Shown here: positions 10,791-23,330 of the stretch, piece after piece
How the letters are laid out: each line of letters starts with the position of its first letter
Numbering within the stretch: position 1 is the stretch's first letter
Source: Sophora flavescens
Taxonomy: Eukaryota > Streptophyta > Magnoliopsida > Fabales > Fabaceae
Reading direction: 5' to 3'
Assembly (NCBI GenBank): GCA_030762895.1
Contig: CM061062.1
Span: 135,577,104 to 135,641,103, forward strand
Length of the DNA stretch: 64,000 bases
Made by a program: the position numbers and the translations under genes
Notes under the pieces: model-generated
Database searches by the model: none
What the model saw: only the letters and a program-made list of their open reading frames with translations
Told to the model about the DNA's origin: nothing

Positions 10791-13121
10791 TATTATGGTC
10801 GTCTACCTCGGCATCCACATACATAGGGTACTCACCCGCAATATTTGATATCCCAAAATAGGATATCCTGACCTCGTGTGTTCCACTCACACGGCTGTGA
10901 ATAACAATACATCTATATGAATCTCACCAACCCACATTAATAACATCCTAGTGGCTTAACCTTCCATTTTGGTCTTGTCGATTACTCGACTTCTAGTAGG
11001 GTTTAGGTCGCCCTACACAGTTATCATATAATCTACTACTTATCGATTCCGACGATTGGTTGATTCTTTCTCCCACTTGATTGACGTGAGCACTTTCCCG
11101 TAGAAGCTTCGAATACGTCCATGCTACTGCCAAGAACCTCAGAACGCTGTCCAACAACATCCACAAATCTGCAACCATCCATCCTTACACATCCACCATT
11201 CCGCTTTCCGTCCCGATTACACGTATGAGTAACACAATTCGCCGGAAACACCAAATACCAACCGAATCAACAATAGGGTTTCAAATAAATAAATCTATTT
11301 GATTCAAGAGATAAAATCGATGGAAAAACTTACGAGAATAACGACTGGACTTAGGGGAAATCGGATTCAAAATAAGCTCATGAATCTTAGGGAAAAAGTA
11401 CCAAAACAGGGCTACTGTTCGAGCTCCATTCCTCTGGACATTGAGCATTATTTAGAAAACCGAACTGTGACACTGAAGAACTATCCATCCTAAACATTCT
11501 CACAACGTTTCAGCTCGATCCCACGGTTAACAAATCTGAGATCGCAATTCTATTGTGACAGGTTTGGTGGTACCTGGGTTGAGTTTCTCACCTCCTAGGC
11601 CCACTGTCCGAGCTAAATATCCCATTCTATGGAGCTATGTTCCAATTTCTGACCGTTGGATATGAATAAACACAAGTAGTTAACCTTCTTCTAAAATTTT
11701 AGAATGATCCAACGGTTGAACCGTGTTTGGAGACTCTCTCACTGTGACTGCTCCAACTAGGTTTCAAAGCTTCCAACAAAGGCTTCTTGTAACTATTGAG
11801 GTTTCTCTATCAATTCTTCTCCTCTAATCCAAAGTAGTGGGTGATAAAGAAAGTTAAGAAGATGAGGAAGATAACTAAGTTCAAATAAGTTAGGGTTTAC
11901 CACTAGATAATAAAAGAAAGTGAAAGAATAATCAAGTTGTGCAAGAACAACAATGGAGTTTTTGAAGAAAAAATGAAGAAGAAATGGAAGAGATGAAGAA
12001 GTGAGTGAAGGGGGGAAAGGCCACGGTTTGGTGGGGTTTTATAGGGGACATTTTAGGCATTGATTGGTTCTTAGCAATTTAATTAATGGGTTTTGTGAAT
12101 ATTTAATTAATATAAGCTTAACTATAGTTAATAGTTAACTTAACTAGGGTTATGTTACTAACTAGGGTTACAATTCATGTGGCTCATATTATTTGAGTGG
12201 TGTGACTGATTTTGGGCCACATCTCATGAGTCATCCATGACTCATTGATCCAATCCATTAGCGGTTCCAGGAAATCTAGTACTCAACTCCGTCATTCACC
12301 CGATTACGGTTTTTTAGAGGAAAATGATGAAACAAAAGCAAAATGAAATAGGTATGGTATAGTATATATGACTGCATGAAATTGAGGAGATGTGGGAGGT
12401 TTACAACCATGTAAAATGAGTGGTTAAGAGTGCGTATATGTGTCTTGTTAATACCCGCGAAAGCTTGGGGGTATTTTGGTCATTTTACCTAAAAGTCATG
12501 ATTACTTGCATTTAATGCTCATAAATGCTTGACGACTCATCCTCCATGAGTCATCATGTATGACTGGTTGTCCCGATCTCTTGATGGGTCTCTGCAGTTC
12601 CGTTTTCGACTCTGTCGGTCTCCCGATTAGGGTTTGTCTGTTTTTCGATCGAAAATTTTCAAACTAACCAGACTCGTTGGAAATATGATTTAAACATAAA
12701 CCATTTCCTTCATGAGTCAAAATTAGGTTTTCTAATCATTGAAATCTTACTGTCAGTGAAAACACCGACTGTTTTCCGTTCGAACTTTCGCCAAAATTCG
12801 TCCGAATACACATAATATTTTATTTCTGATTAGAAATTTGGAAATTAGAATTCCTCACAGAAAAAATATAAAAAATCTATAAATTTCAGTTTCGAGTCAA
12901 ATTAGGGTTTTCTGCCGGTATAAAATTATAGTGTCAGTTAAAAACGCAGACCGGTTTCCGTCTGAATTTCAAACCCAAATTTTAACCAAAGCTTCCTACC
13001 ATAGAGTAGGTTCTAGATATGATTTTGTTTCCTCCAAAATCATTTCCTAGGTCTAAGATAAAAATATAACTAAATATATATTTACCGTTAATACAGTGTA
13101 TACGAAAATCGGGCTGTTATA

Positions 13122-13217
13122 TAGTTAAAATCCGAAGTGGATTCAAGTAGACACGGCCAGTAAAACATCCTAAACCTCACAGTCCAATTAGAACCGAACT
13201 ACTCTGATACCACCAAA
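13122..13217 (-). mobile_element. G array second internal remnant
   Basis: Only 96 bases lie between LTR b and LTR c. On the minus strand they begin with a primer site, TGGTATCAGAGTAG (13212-13199), and match the first part of the longer internal region near 9890-9980. The deletion removed everything from just after the leader to the next LTR. Confidence -1.
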
Positions 13218-16200
13218 TGAGACATCCCGTTGTGCCCCGTTGTTTTATTATATCAAAACCTTATTAATTATTTACTTAATCGCGCGCTTATCGTTGATAA
13301 TACGTAAAAATTAAGACTTAATACCAATCATATAAATTCTGCAAATTTAAAACACTCCAAAGTTATATTACATAAATACACACATATGTATCCGTTATCT
13401 TACACCACACTATTTAGGTTATCCTCTCAGTAAGATGCCGCACGGATACTTATTTATACAAACTGCTTATACCTAGCGGAAAATAAAATGTCTTATATGA
13501 CTCACTGGCCCTTAACTTACTACACTATATTATTAGGATACTATATTATTAGGATCTATAGATTGTCCTCCAGAATCAGCTTCATACGGAGTTTCATTCA
13601 ACTCCTCAGCAACATCCGTTTCATACAGGGTTCCATCCATCTCCTTAGTAACATATTCCTCCATCGGGTCTTCTAACGTAATAAAGTAGACATACACAAG
13701 AAATATACTGAAATAGGGAGATAAGAAACAGTTTTATCATCATAAGTGGGAAAGATTGATAGCATATAATACAATAATAGTCACAAACACGCATCACTCA
13801 CAATCTACAATCATCCTTACTTTACGATATCATCCTCTACCCTCCAACTCATGCAACTAAACCTTTATGCTGATGTGGCCACCACTAATCCTGTCACACA
13901 TCCCTCGTTAGGAATGTCAGTCAGTTGTCCAAGTGACGCATTCCCAACGCTGGTGCACATTATCATCCATGGTGAGAATGCTCATGCAAAGCAATGACAC
14001 TATAGCTGCACAGTACCGTCGGTGCACACTTTGGTTCTCTCTCATCTCTATCAAGGGTGCTCTTGCATAGCAATGACACTATAGTTTCACAACTTAAATT
14101 CTAATTTGGAATGGTCCACGAGAACTTCGGACCTCGTGTATCTCAAATACACGGTTATGAAAAACAATGCAACATATGATTCTCACTGACTTGTATCAAT
14201 ACCAACCTAGTGCCTCAAGCTTTCCTCATAACCTCCACTTACATTCTATATCACATCACTTCAATAAAATAATAGCTAGGCACCTCTAATTTATATTCAA
14301 GCTCTCACCCTAAACAAAATACCTCCGAGCAACATATATCTTTACTTAAAATCAACTAAGCAATTTATTAACCCAGGCAAATCAGGCATAACACAATAAT
14401 CAATAGAATATTCACACACCAAAATAACTGTCACATGCAATAGAATAGCTCAACCCAGCGTAACACAAACAATTTAATAATAATAATTCAAACATCCACA
14501 ATATTTTAAAATTAACTTAAGGCGATAAATCCACAATTCCCAAATCATCATTGGTATTACAAAAAAGCTTCTAATGTGATTCTGGTCTCGTCGATTACTC
14601 GATTACTAGTAGGGTTTAGGTGCCCTACACCATCATTATAAATTATATACTACTTATCAGTTCCGACGATGGAATGGTTCTTTCACCCACCTAAGTTACC
14701 ACCAGAAACATGAAATTGACGATCCTTGTTGTCACGCCACAAGTTTCCAATTCCACCTTCAACCAAATCAACGATAAAACAAATTAATCAAACAAATCTA
14801 AATATGGACATATGGTGCTAGGTTCGGCCAAGTCATCAAAAAAAGGCTAGGGCTATTTTCTTAATCCAATGTTTTAGATACTAGTTCCTAGAGTATTAGC
14901 TAACATTAGTTAAGTGTGAAAAGTTAAAATTATGAAACCAAATCCTATAACCAATTAGGTTAGGGTTTTGGCCATAGGGGCTAAAATAGGCTAGAAATTG
15001 TTTTTGATTGCAAGCTCTTAGATCTATAACCTAGAGACCTTAGCTAGCTTAGACAAGTCATTATTCAAGTAAAAATTTAAGAAAAACTCATTTACTCACA
15101 CTTCTAGGGTTTCGGCTATATGATTATAAATTTGCTATAAATTTCTTTTGATTGTAAACTCTTGGATAATCAATCTAGAGATCTCAAATAGTTTATAAAA
15201 ATCATCATCCAAGTTAACAATTGAAGAAAAAACTCATCTAGCCTACATAGATATACATCCGGCCTATATAGAGAAATTAGGTTAGAAAATTTAGTTGGAT
15301 TCAAGCTCTTGGATTTAGATAATACAAGTACTAGAGAGCTCAAATCAAGTATTAGATTTCAAAGTTTGAACAAAAACACCAAACCCATTTTCAAAGGGGG
15401 TTTCGGCCATGCTAAGAAAATAGGGGAAGAAAATTCTTTTGATTACATACTCCTAGATGATCAAATTAGAAGTCATTTAGAGATCATAGCAATTGGTTTC
15501 ACATTAAAATGATTTTTCTACAATTTTATAGAATTATTTGAAGTTCTAGATCTAAGAATGGAAATTCATGAAAACTTGATGATCATGGCTTGGAAACAAG
15601 AAAATTAATGAAGAACATGATGTTTATTGATCAAGAAGAGTAAGGTATACCTCTTAGATGTTGGAAAATTGAAAATAATTGACCAAGTCCTTCACAAATT
15701 TGCTTAAAGTGTTCTTGAGAAAAGTGAGAGAAAATGAAGAAAAGGAAGAACAAAGTGGTGAAGTGTGTGAGTGGGGAGGGCTGCGTGCAAGTGAGGGATT
15801 AAGTGAGTGAGGAGTGTTTTAATTGGTTAAAATGAACCATAGTTAGGTTTATTTGATCAAGGTAAAGTTAGAATAGGTTAGGTTAAGCTTAGGGGTATTT
15901 TGGTCATTTCACCTAAAAACTCATAATTCCTAACATTAATTGCTTCATAAATTCTTGATGAGTCCTCCCATAGCTCAGCTCCTCAAATGGCTGGTTCCAT
16001 CTCCGCGGTTCCATTTCTGATCCCGTCGGTTTCCCGATTAGGGTTTTACGCCCGAACAAAAGCATAATATTTCGTTTTCAGTTGAAAATTTTCAAAATAA
16101 CCAAAATCATTGGAAACATGTTTTAAACATAAACCGTTGTGTTCACGAGTCAAAATTAGGTTTCCTGATCATTAAAATCTTGCTGTCAGTGAAAACACCG

Positions 16201-16558
16201 ACCGTTTTCCGTTTGAACTTGTACCAAAATTCATCCGAATAAACCTAATATTTTATATTTGATCAGAAATTTGGAAAGTAGAATTCCTCACGGACAAAAT
16301 ATAAAAAAATCTACAAATTTTCAGTTTCAGGTCAAATTAGGGTTTTCTGCCGGTATAAAATTATTCTGTTAGCTAAAAAAGACGCAGACCGGTTTCCTTC
16401 TGATTTTTAAACTCAAATTTTAACCAGAGCTTCCTACCATAGAGTAGGTTCTAGATATGATTTTGTTTTCTCCATAACCATTTCCTAAGTCTCAGATAAA
16501 AATATAAATAAATATTTTTTTACCATTAAAACAACGTAATTAAAAACAGGTTGTTACA
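13218..16558 (-). repeat. G array LTR c
   Basis: An LTR of about 3.34 kb; minus-strand ends TGTAACAACC (16558) and GGGATGTCTCA (13218). It is visibly more diverged from LTR a and b than those are from each other. Its tandem-repeat site (about 13940-14085) carries two ~115-base units with CAATGACACTATAG, not the GGTCCAGTGCC repeat. At 14990-15500 a separate sub-repeat with AAGCTCTTGGAT-like boxes occurs about four times. Confidence -1.
13550..13690 (-). pseudogene. Diverged copy of the LTR short ORF (LTR c)
   Basis: The minus strand encodes ETPYEADSGGQSI, aligned with DGTPYEPEAGGRAV of the other copies, preceded by a second, tandem copy of the same unit (MDGTLYETD). The duplication kept the reading frame; the segment after the Ile no longer matches. 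Confidence -1.
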
Positions 16559-17734
16559 CAAATGCAAGAGCCTCAAACAATAACCCAAGAGATATACCAT
16601 CTCTTGTTAACCACAAGGAAAATCACCTCCCATGTAAACACTTGGAAATCACATCCACGAAACACCTACAAGAGATATACCCTCTCTTGTAAGAATGGTG
16701 ACCAAAAGATGGTTTGAGTCAATCCGACTCTTACCGATATAAAGCACTCTTAGTAGTGCAGATGAACAAATTGAAGCACAATACAAAACACCTATATGGT
16801 GTAAAGTTCTCTCAATATAATATTATCAAAGTGTAAGAGTAGTGAGAGTGATAGAAAATGATTTTGACAGAGTTTCAGTGTAAATAAGATTAGTGAGTGT
16901 TATGTGAAATGGCTGCCTATCAATCCAATTTATAGAGAAAAGATTAAGTCCATAGGAATTATGTTAAGCCCATTTTAAAAAACTTTTAGTCACGCAGTAA
17001 TCGATTATTTTAACTCAAATCATAAGGCGCATTCTTTCAAATAGTCAGGGCATAATTGATTAGGATAATCGATTAATTGTTCTCAGTGTAAAATCCATTT
17101 GACTGTTAAAAGGCATAATCGATTATACTAATCGATTATCTATTCTCTGTCTTGCATTTCAAAAAGCCATAATCGATTTTTCAAACATCATAATCGATTA
17201 TATAATTTCAAATTCAAACTTAACGGCTCAAAATAATTAATACTCATTTAAAAGCATTTAAGGCCAATTAAGTTGAATTTAAAACATGTTCAGAATGACA
17301 TAATTGATTACCATAATTGATTATTTCATTTCAAATTCAAATTTTGAAAACATAACAGCTCTATAATTAATTACTCATTAAAGCATATTTAGGAGCTTGA
17401 TAATCGATTATACTAATAGTTTATTCCTCGAATTAAATTTGAATTTGAAAAACTTAAAGGCTGAAAAAGATTTCTCAATTAAGTTCATTTAAAAACCACT
17501 TAAGTTTTACTTAGAAAGCTCATTTATGTGTGTGTGTGTGACCAGTTTTAATTATGAGAGCTTTACTTACCATTTACAACTTTTTCTAAAACAACCAATA
17601 CAAATAGTAAAATTCCCTTTAGACCCATCTTGTTTGCTTTTTTGACCTTTTGCCGCTTTTTGTAATTAAGTCTTTCTGACTTCCCCTTTTGTCATTCATC
17701 AAAACTAAAGTACCTGTCAAGGTATATATTCACA
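16559..17734 (-). repeat. C1 3' LTR (truncated)
   Basis: On the minus strand the LTR starts TGTGAATATATACC (17734), as does the C3 LTR (TGTGAATATATGCC, 36780). It follows that LTR to ACTCTTGCA-type sequence and stops at 16559, where LTR c of the G array is inserted. About 200 bases of the LTR end are absent. CAAAT (16559-16563) may be the target duplication of the G insertion. ATAATCGATTAT palindromes and variants occur at 16995-17420. Confidence -1.
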
Positions 17735-17741
17735 ACTTGTC

Positions 17742-18197
17742 TCATTTTTTTTCTTGAAGAATTGTGTGAAAAGTGAAGTTATTGTTCTCGAAGTATTCAA
17801 AATCAGTAACCCTAGATTTATGAATGGTTCGAGATTTAAAATTTTGGAGGAAGGATTCAATTAGTTCTTCATCAATGAAATACCTGTTAACAATCTCAGC
17901 TTCTGAAATTTCTTCTTGAACAACCTTTTGTTTCTTCTTCTTGTTCTTATTTTTTGGAGTTTCATTAACCACATCACTTGCCTCAACTTGTTTCTTCTTC
18001 TTGTTCTTCTTCTATGGCTTAACAGCCTTCTTGACCACATTTGGGTATTTCTCAACTCTTTTGCGTTGGGGTCTTGAGGAAGAAGCTTGGCTAGGTGATT
18101 GAGGAGGAGGAGTAGAGGTTGGAGTTGTAGAAGAATGGGAAGAAGTGGGTGTAGGATGTTGAGCTCTCAGTTTTGTCTCAAAATCAATGTACAACAT
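17742..18197 (-). pseudogene. C1 third ORF remnant
   Basis: Two open frames (18197-18012 and 17972-17742) encode a Pro/Ser/Thr-rich stretch (HPTPTSSHSSTTPTSTPPP), then a strongly basic Lys run (KNKNKKKKQKVV) and an acidic-hydrophobic tail. This matches the middle of post-pol ORFs of this kind (linker plus nuclear-signal-like run), but the helical domain is missing and the frame runs almost to the LTR, with no polypurine tract between. A deletion has therefore taken the 3' half together with the usual 3' leader. Frame change and TAG near 18015. Function unknown. Confidence -1.
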
Positions 18198-18487
18198 CGA
18201 TTACTACCTCTTTAAGCAGTGCATCTGTTTACTAAGCTTGTGTACTGAAACTAAAACTACTAAAAACACGAAGTACACCTATGTATGCCATCTGTGTACA
18301 GACAGTTCATCACAAAATATGTTCAATACGCTTATGTACTTAACCTATGTACTGATATAATAGAAAGACAGTATCAATCAATGATACATAACAATCAATG
18401 TATAGCGCATATTAAGTAATTAAAATCATGTTAAACACATTTTAAACCACTTTTTAAGAAAATTTAAGCATTCAACAACATCAAATA

Positions 18488-21400
18488 TCAATCATTTTGA
18501 GGATCAATTATGCCAAGCTCCCTTCTTATAAAGAAGAAACTTTCCTTATTAAGTGGTTTAGTGAATATACCAGCTAATTGCTTGGTTGTATCAATATGTT
18601 CAATCACAATATCACCAATTTGGATACGATCCCTTATAAAATGATGTCTGATCTCAATATGTTTGGTTCTTGAATACATTATGGGAGTTTTTTTGTTAGA
18701 TTAATTGCACTTGTGTTATCACATTTCATTGGTGCATGATCCAAATGAACACCATAGTCAATTAATTGTTGTTTCATCCATAGGATATGAGCACAACAAC
18801 TCCCAACTGCAACATATTCTGCCTCAGTTGTGGACAATGCCACACTAGTTTACTTTTTACTATACCAAGACACTATGGAATTTCCTAATAAATGGCATGT
18901 CTCACTTGTGCTTTTCCTATCCAACTTGCAACCAGCAAAGTCAGAGTCAGAATATCCTATCAATGTGCAAGTGGATCCTTTAGGATACCACAATCCCATT
19001 TCTTTTGTTCCTAAAAGGTATTTCATGATTCTTTTTACAGCAGTTAGGTGTGATTCCTTAGGATTAGATTGATACCTAGCACACATACACACACTAATCA
19101 TTATGTCTGGCTTACTATCAGTGAGATTGATTAAAGAGCCAATAATACCTCTATACTTTGATACATCTACTGATTTACGATGTTCATCTTTGTCCAAGTA
19201 GCATGCTGGACTCATTGGTGTTGTTATCTCCTTTGCATTCTCCATTCCAAACATCTTTAGTAATTCTTTGCAATACTTTGTTTGGCTTATGAAGGTTCCA
19301 TCATGGCATTTTTTGATTTGAAGTCCAAGAAATAATGTAAGCTCTACCATCATGGACATCTCAAATTCATTTTGCATTAGTTTACCAAATTCGTTGCATA
19401 GAGACTTAAATGTAGCACAAAAAATAATGTCATCTACATATATTTGTACGAGTAATATATTGTGTGCTTTTCTTTTAGTGAAAAGTGTAGTATCAACTTT
19501 GCCTCTTGTAAAGCCTTTCTCTAGGATAAAGTTTCTTAACCTCTCATACCAAGCTCTATGAGCTTGCTTGAGTCCATAGAGGGCTTTAGTGAGTTTATAA
19601 ACATGATTTGGGAACTCACTATCAATGAAGCTAGGGGCTTGGCTTACAAACACTTCTTCTTGAATTAATCCATTTAAGAATGCACTTTTCACATCCATTT
19701 GGTACAACTTAAAGTTCATAATACAAGCATAGGCTAATAGCATTCTTATGGCTTCTAATCTATCTACGGGGGCATATGTTTCATCATAGTCAATTCCTTC
19801 TTCTTGATTATATCCCTTAGTTCCTATTATTTGGTTACTTTTGGATTTTAGAACTAAATTCCATGCTTGGTTCCTTTTAAATTGATTTAGTTCATCTTGC
19901 ATTGTAATCACCCAATGTTCGTCATTAATAGCATTATCTACACATTTTGGTTCTATTTGAGATACAAAGGCCATATGATTGCAAATATTCCTTAAGGAGT
20001 GTCTAGTGGTTACCCCTTTGGTGATCTCATCAATAATATTGTCTAGAGGATGATTCTTTGAGACTTGCCACTCTTTCGGAAGGTTGTCTTGCTGGATTTC
20101 AGCTTGAGGTTCCTTGTCTTTCTTTTCCAGTTCTTTGCCCTCATTGCTGTCTTTTTGTTCATCATGTTTCTCTTCATCTTCAAGAGGTTCTGCAACATCA
20201 TCAAAAACATCATTTCCCAAGTTTTTGGGGTTGGACTCATCAAATGTAATGTGTACAGATTCTTCAATAGTTGAAGTATGTTTACTAAACACTCTATATG
20301 CTTTTCTAGTTAATGAATAGCCTAGGAAAATTGCCTCGTCAACTTTTGGATCGATTTTACCAAGATTATCCTTGCCATTATTTAGCAAAAAACACTTACA
20401 ACCAAAGACATGAAAGTGAGCAATGTTTGGTTTCCTTCCTTTATACAATTCATAGGGAGTTTTATTTAAAATTGGTCTAATTAGGACTCTATTAAGAACA
20501 TAGCAAGTTGTACTCACATCATCTGCCCAAAAATATTTTGGCACATTAGAGTGATTCAACATGGTTCTAGCAATCTCCTCAAGAGACCTATTTTTCCTCC
20601 CAACTACTCCATTTTGTTGTGGATTTCTAGTGGTTGAAAAATTATGTTGTATACCATGTTCATCACAAAAAATATCAAACTCCTCATTTTTGAATTCACC
20701 TCCATGATCACTCCTAATTGATACAATTTTCATGTCTTTCTCATTTTGAACAAACTTAGCCATCTTTTTAAAAGCTTTAAAGGCTTCATTATTATGTGCT
20801 AAAAAGTATGTCCAAGTAAATCTAGAGTAATCACCAACAATAACATGAGCATAAATATGTCCACCAACACTTTTTGTTCTAGAAGGTCTAAAAAGATCCA
20901 TATGCAACAATTGTAAAGGTCTACTAGTTGAAACAATGTTTTTAGCCTTAAAAGAAGTTTTCACTTGTTTACCTTTTTGACAAGCAACACATAAACCATC
21001 TTTTATAAACTTCTTCTTAGGTAAACCAATTACAAGTTCTTTGGAAATCAATTTGTTCAAGTGATCCATGTGAATATGAGCTATTCTCCTATTCCAAAGT
21101 AAATTTTATTCTTCTTTTGTTTTCAAGCAACATGCATCATTAGAAAATAAATTGTCTAAGTCTAGCATATAGATGTTATTAATTCTATTTCCAATCAATT
21201 TCATGTTACTATCATGTCTAGTTTTCAATCATACAACTATTTGAGTTAAAGTCTACTTTATACCTTTTGTCACATAGTTGACTTATGCTTAGTAGGTTGT
21301 GTTTGAGTCCTTCCACATTGAGAACACCTTCAATCTTAGTTGCTGGAATTTTTCAATTGTACCAACACCAAGAATTCTTCCTTTGTTGTTATCACCATAG

Positions 21401-21516
21401 GTGACATTTCCACCTTCTTTGGGAGTAAGGGAAGTAAACTTTGTGATGTCTCCAGTCATGTGTTTGGAGAAGCCACTATCTAAATACCAACTTGAGCTCT
21501 TGGCCTTCAAACACAC
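18488..21516 (-). pseudogene. pol: C1 pol: protease, integrase, RT, RNase H
   Basis: Minus strand. The protease site region reads YLDSGFSKHMTGD near 21500 (Cys of the usual DSGCS is Phe). The 739-residue frame 21069-18850 holds the end of the pre-integrase zinc region (CVACQKGK), the integrase core (HMDLF, IRSDHGGEF) and RT (QMDVKSAFLNG, IYVDDIIF). The third integrase acidic residue is lost: the motif reads NGVVGRKN, with Gly where the family has Glu. In RT about 23 residues present in C2 are deleted in frame after IIGTK. RNase H continues past a break to TKHIEIRHHFIRD and ends at 18488. Further breaks lie at about 21100-21290 and 18680-18850. It is inactive as an integrase and probably as an RT. 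Confidence -1.
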
Positions 21517-21532
21517 CTACAAAACAGATTTT

Positions 21533-22729
21533 TCAATCTTTTCCTTTAGGTACCCAAATCTGGTTAGTAGCAACATATGTTCCTTTTGGAACCCAAATTT
21601 GCTTAATGGCAACATGTGAGTTCTTTCTAAATTTACAAGTAGCAGCTGTATGACCTTTCTTTGCACAATAATAACACTTCACAAAAGGATTAGTTGAAGA
21701 GCTAGATGCAACAAAGATTTTCTTAAAAGATTTTTCATGTTTCTTTGGCTTATAACCAATTCCAGCTTTATCATAAACTCCTGTTTGCAGTCCTAAAATG
21801 ACATTCAAGTTATCTCTACCTATTGTGAATTTAGATAGAGTATATTCAATTTTTCAACTTCCTTTTCTAGTGTAGTGCATTTAGTGCAAGTTGAGCTAGA
21901 TGCAAGCAATTGTATATTCTTAGCCTCTAGTTCTTTAAGCTTTATTTGCAAAGATGCATAGTCACTACATTGTTTAGAAATTATCTTTCTAGAAGTTATA
22001 AGTTGTTTGCCAATTTTAACATACTCTTCATACAATTCATCAAAGGCATCTTGTAACTCTTCATAGGTAGGAGAAGTGTTATTTACCTCGGTTTCACTGT
22101 CACTTTGTTGACTTGCCATGAGACATAGATTGGCTTCTTCATTTTCAGATATATTATTGGAGTCCATGTCATTCTCCTCCCAAGTTATGTATGCTCTTCT
22201 AGGATTTCTTCCTCTCTTTTCTTTGTTGTCATTCTTCTCAAACTTTTCTTTCTTTTGCAGCTTTGGACATTCATTCTTGTAGTGTCGAATCTTTCCACAT
22301 TTAAAGCATTTGATTGTAGAAGAAGAGCTTTCACCTTTTAATGTATTCTTCCTAGTAGGAAAACTGAATTGCTTCTTGTTTCTATTCTTCTTGATGAATC
22401 TTCTAAACTTCCTCACAAGCAATCATATATCCTCTTCTTCGGATTCATCATCTTCATCAAGGTACTCATCTTCATCACTTTCTATTGGTTATTTAGAGAC
22501 ATGAGCCTTGAGTGAGAGTCCTTTCTTCTTTTTCTCCTTATCTTCATGACTTTTCAATCTATTAAGTTCCAATTCGTGGGCTTTAGATTCTGCAATGGCA
22601 GTGATTTTTTGTTGCCATTCTCAGCTCAAACACCTCATTATCTTGTTGATTTTCTTCTCATCTGAGATAGTGTGTCCAAGGCCATCTAGTTGATTCACAA
22701 TGTGTGTAAATCTCTTGCATCTCATCAAT
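21533..22729 (-). pseudogene. gag: C1 gag, C-terminal part
   Basis: Frames 22422-21820 and 21808-21533 (minus) encode the nucleocapsid half of copia gag: a basic stretch, a first zinc knuckle CFKCGKIRHYKNEC, an acidic region, a probable coiled coil (LQIKLKELEAKNIQLL), and a second knuckle CYYCAKKGHTAATC close to the end. The order equals C2. Stops occur at about 22425 and 21817. After the last frame the reading shifts by +1 into the protease. The capsid part upstream continues beyond the C2 insertion at 31199-31409. Confidence -1.
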
Positions 22730-22734
22730 CTCCT
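22730..22734 (+). repeat. C2 target-site duplication, left copy
   Basis: CTCCT directly before the LTR start TGTAAG; the same five bases follow the 3' LTR at 31194. The flanking gag of C1 reads across the site when C2 is removed. Confidence -1.
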
Positions 22735-22989
22735 TGTAAGACTAAGCCCTCATTCATGTTTTGATGTACGATAAACAAAGTGTATTTTGCATAAGATTTT
22801 TGATTTTGACTATGTACTCATTACGTGTTAAGTTGCATGCAAGATCACTCATGAAAAAATAAGCTGACGTACAACAAAGCAAAACAAGCTGATGTCTAAC
22901 CAAGTAAAACAAGCAGACGAAGGGATAAAAAGCTGGCGTCCACTAAAGTACAACAAGAAGAGATCGTCCAACAAAAAGAGCTCGTCTAA

Positions 22990-23330
22990 CAAGAAGACCG
23001 CGTCCACTGAAAGTAACAGAGGAGCTCGTCTGCTGATGTGGCACATATAGCTCGTCTAACAAGAAGAGCGCATCCACTGAAAGTAACAGAAGAGCTCATC
23101 TGCTGACGTGGCACATGGAGCTCGTCTACTGAACTAAAAAAAAGGAGAGCTCGTCTACTAAAAGTAGCAAATGGAGCTCGTCTACTAAGGTTACGCGCTT
23201 TGGACTTACTAAGATCTTAATGAGAAGCTCCGTCCACTAACATGGCATATGAAACTCGTCTACCAGTTGAAGCACGTCCAATAACTTGTGTTAGCACTCC
23301 CGCCTACTGACGTGGCAAAATGGACGCGGC
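22990..23330. repeat. CTCGTCTAC / ACGTGGCA repeats in C2 LTR
   Basis: At least six copies of AGCTCGTCTAC or near variants alternate with TGACGTGGCA and TGATGTGGCA. ACGTGGC is the G-box/ABRE core bound by plant bZIP factors. The same pair of motifs recurs in the D-family LTRs on the same strand, although those elements lie in the opposite direction. Confidence -1.

Larger units (their letters stand above)
9983..13121 (-). repeat. G array LTR b
   Basis: A full LTR of about 3.14 kb. Minus-strand ends are TATAACAGCCCG (13121; TGTAACAG in the other copies) and GGGTGTCTCA (9983). It holds a short conserved ORF (10480-10295) and a tandem repeat (10631-10790). Confidence -1.
7181..16558 (-). mobile_element. 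G array: three gypsy LTRs with two reduced internal regions
   Basis: On the minus strand the order is LTR c (16558-13218), a 96-base internal remnant, LTR b (13121-9983), a 1.17 kb internal region, LTR a (8809-7181, truncated). Both internal regions begin with a primer binding site for initiator Met tRNA right after the LTR, and the longer one ends with a purine-rich tract before LTR a. Such LTR-internal-LTR-internal-LTR chains arise by unequal recombination between elements. No gag-pol coding capacity remains. The right end is clean: GTTACA at 16558, followed by CAAAT and C1 LTR sequence. The left end is lost at the D1 junction. Confidence -1.
16559..22734 (-). mobile_element. C1: Ty1/copia element, major part
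   Basis: On the minus strand: part of gag (22734 down), protease, integrase, RT, RNase H (to 18488), a shortened third ORF (18197-17742) and the truncated 3' LTR. The gag is split by C2: its sequence stops at CTCCT (22730-22734) and resumes after C2 at the same CTCCT (31194-31198), continuing to 31409 where a LINE tail cuts it. The 5' LTR and gag start are not in the window. The pol is close to that of C2, yet the LTR belongs with C3. Confidence -1.

Noticed and set aside
15309..15512. 67-residue frame, partly similar to 50561-50812
   Set aside because: Both are in G-family LTRs in antisense to the element; similarity reflects LTR homology and the frame is not kept at the ends.
16559..16563. 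CAAAT as proven target duplication of the G array
   Set aside because: Only the right flank exists; the left end of the array is lost, so it stays a suggestion.
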